Positions 6,028 to 6,799 of a stretch of DNA of 6,799 nucleotides are shown here, piece after piece; positions within the stretch are counted from its first letter, which is position 1; the number at the start of each line of letters is the position of its first letter. The position numbers were made by a program, and so were the translations under genes. The notes under the pieces were generated by a model that saw only the letters and a program-made list of their open reading frames with translations, was not told the DNA's origin and made no database searches. The stretch covers positions 1-6,799 of the forward strand of contig JAFUUT010000304.1 in the NCBI GenBank assembly GCA_017477685.1. Reading direction: 5' to 3'. The DNA is from a bacterium. GTDB taxonomy: Bacteria; Cyanobacteriota; Vampirovibrionia; Gastranaerophilales; Gastranaerophilaceae.

Positions 6028-6780
6028 CTAATACCGCATCAATTTAGTTGCGTATTTCATGGCTTTTTGGTATGTGTCGAAAGCATTATCAGCGTAGTCT
6101 TTTCTTATTTCATTTCCGGTATTTTCATCAATCTCGGCATTGTTGTTATATCGGTAGAATGTGTTGTATAAATTATTCCCCTGCTCTTTTAAAAAGCCTT
6201 TAAACACAAAAGCCCCAACTTTCAGGTTTAAGTCAAAATCCTGGCATACTCCGTTTTTTAATTGCTCGGGATTCCTATATTTATACAAAATTTCCCCAAG
6301 ATTGCCCAGCTTCATTGAAGGGTTCTTATCTTTTGCCGCAAATAACTTATTAAGCGATCCGTATTTTTTGACAAGTTTTCCAAGATTAGAATCAAAAGTT
6401 GACGGTCTTTCATACAAATCTTCAATTGCAATTGAGGTCAATCCCATAGGACCTTTGCCATTTTCCGAAGTGATTATATTTTCACAAAAATGAGTTTCCC
6501 TTTTTACGATACAAGCAATATACACCGGATTAACACCTGCATATGAAGCTGCATTCATAATCTTTCTAATCATTCTGCGTTCATTTATTTTATATTTATC
6601 ACTATCCGTGGCGATAATATATTTTACACGTGCAGTATCCTCTTTAACGGCATTCTCAACCGATTTATCTTTAAATTTATATCCGCTGAATACCGGTGTA
6701 TTTTGTTTCTTCTGCGTATAAGCCTGCAATGGTGAAAAAGCTTGAGTACTAATTAGTTGCGAAACTCCGTTTATTAGCAT
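6028..6780 (-). CDS. Lytic transglycosylase-fold (SLT-like) protein without signal peptide
   Basis: This 250-residue protein has a domain consistent with the lysozyme-like SLT/LT family from about residue 68 to 245. Helix ASYAGVNPVYIACIVKRETHF has the usual pattern in which Glu95 (KRETHF) would be the catalytic acid. It is followed by SENGKGPMGLTSIAIEDLY, which matches the S-x-x-G-x-x-G-L-M-Q loop except that the terminal Met-Gln is Thr-Ser. Then come DLNLKVGAFVFKGFL and FYRYNNNAE, like the family's N-x-x-x-G and A-Y-N-x-G blocks. Such enzymes cut the MurNAc-GlcNAc bond of peptidoglycan. The N-terminus (1-45) has no Sec signal peptide but carries TPVFSGYKF (28-36), similar to PSFSG in the first protein of this window. 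AGGGG at 6795-6791 lies 10 nt before the ATG. Family membership is likely; activity and location are open. Confidence 0.85.
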   Translation of the reverse strand: MLINGVSQLISTQAFSPLQAYTQKKQNTPVFSGYKFKDKSVENAVKEDTARVKYIIATDSDKYKINERRMIRKIMNAASYAGVNPVYIACIVKRETHFCENIITSENGKGPMGLTSIAIEDLYERPSTFDSNLGKLVKKYGSLNKLFAAKDKNPSMKLGNLGEILYKYRNPEQLKNGVCQDFDLNLKVGAFVFKGFLKEQGNNLYNTFYRYNNNAEIDENTGNEIRKDYADNAFDTYQKAMKYATKLMRY

Positions 6781-6790
6781 AATTTTATAT

Positions 6791-6795
6791 CCCCT
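6791..6795 (-). promoter_or_regulatory. Ribosome binding site of the SLT-like gene
   Basis: AGGGG on the minus strand lies 10 nt upstream of the ATG at 6780. The spacing is slightly long but acceptable and supports this start. The promoter, if separate, lies beyond the window. Confidence 0.55.
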
Positions 6796-6799
6796 ATAT

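Noticed and set aside
6030..6056. Hairpin as intrinsic terminator of the phosphoesterase gene
   Set aside because: The stem has a bulge, is only eight pairs with a 10-nt loop, and lacks a T-run directly after it.
6161..6493. Plus-strand 110-codon frame antisense to the SLT-like gene
   Set aside because: The minus-strand frame has the SLT motifs and a ribosome site; this one has neither.
1..6799. tRNA, rRNA, CRISPR array, insertion sequence or prophage
   Set aside because: I looked through both strands and saw no cloverleaf-like stretch, no regularly spaced repeats, and no transposase, integrase or phage gene.

Overview
The window is AT-rich, with short intergenic gaps and only bacterial-type genes. 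I think it comes from a non-photosynthetic relative of cyanobacteria, in the Gastranaerophilales / 'Melainabacteria' (Vampirovibrionia) group. The reasons are the low GC, the cyanobacteria-like two-part family-10 glycosylhydrolase, and two proteins with an N-terminal P-x-F-S-G motif, which I remember as common in uncharacterised proteins of that group. This placement comes from memory and was not tested by any search.

Layout from left to right. (1) Positions 2-1111 (+) hold the C-terminal part of an uncharacterised membrane-associated protein whose reading frame is open at the left edge. A strong hairpin with an A-run before it and a T-run after it (1122-1160) can end transcription from both sides. 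(2) Positions 4159 down to 1197 (-) look like one complete transcription unit: a good sigma-70-type promoter (TTGCCA-17-TATACT), then a 108-aa secreted protein of unknown function, a secreted TPR protein and a secreted GHL10-family glycosidase-like enzyme. The genes are packed with a 3-nt gap and a 4-nt ATGA overlap. All three proteins carry signal peptides, so this is probably a cell-envelope module. (3) Positions 5251-4196 (-) encode IspG (GcpE) of the MEP isoprenoid pathway, with all iron-sulfur ligands present. (4) A calcineurin-like metallophosphoesterase of the YfcE/MJ0936 type (5292-6026, +) is divergent from ispG across only 40 nt. (5) A lytic-transglycosylase-fold protein without a signal peptide (6780-6028, -) converges on the phosphoesterase with a 1-nt gap.

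ispG is a housekeeping gene. Two of the other products (GHL10 and the SLT-like protein) suggest work on peptidoglycan glycan strands, but they sit in separate transcription units. The part most worth following is the three-gene secreted operon, together with the P-x-F-S-G proteins that apparently lack Sec signals. I see no tRNA, rRNA, CRISPR array, insertion sequence or prophage signature. No gene-free stretch exceeds 100 nt.
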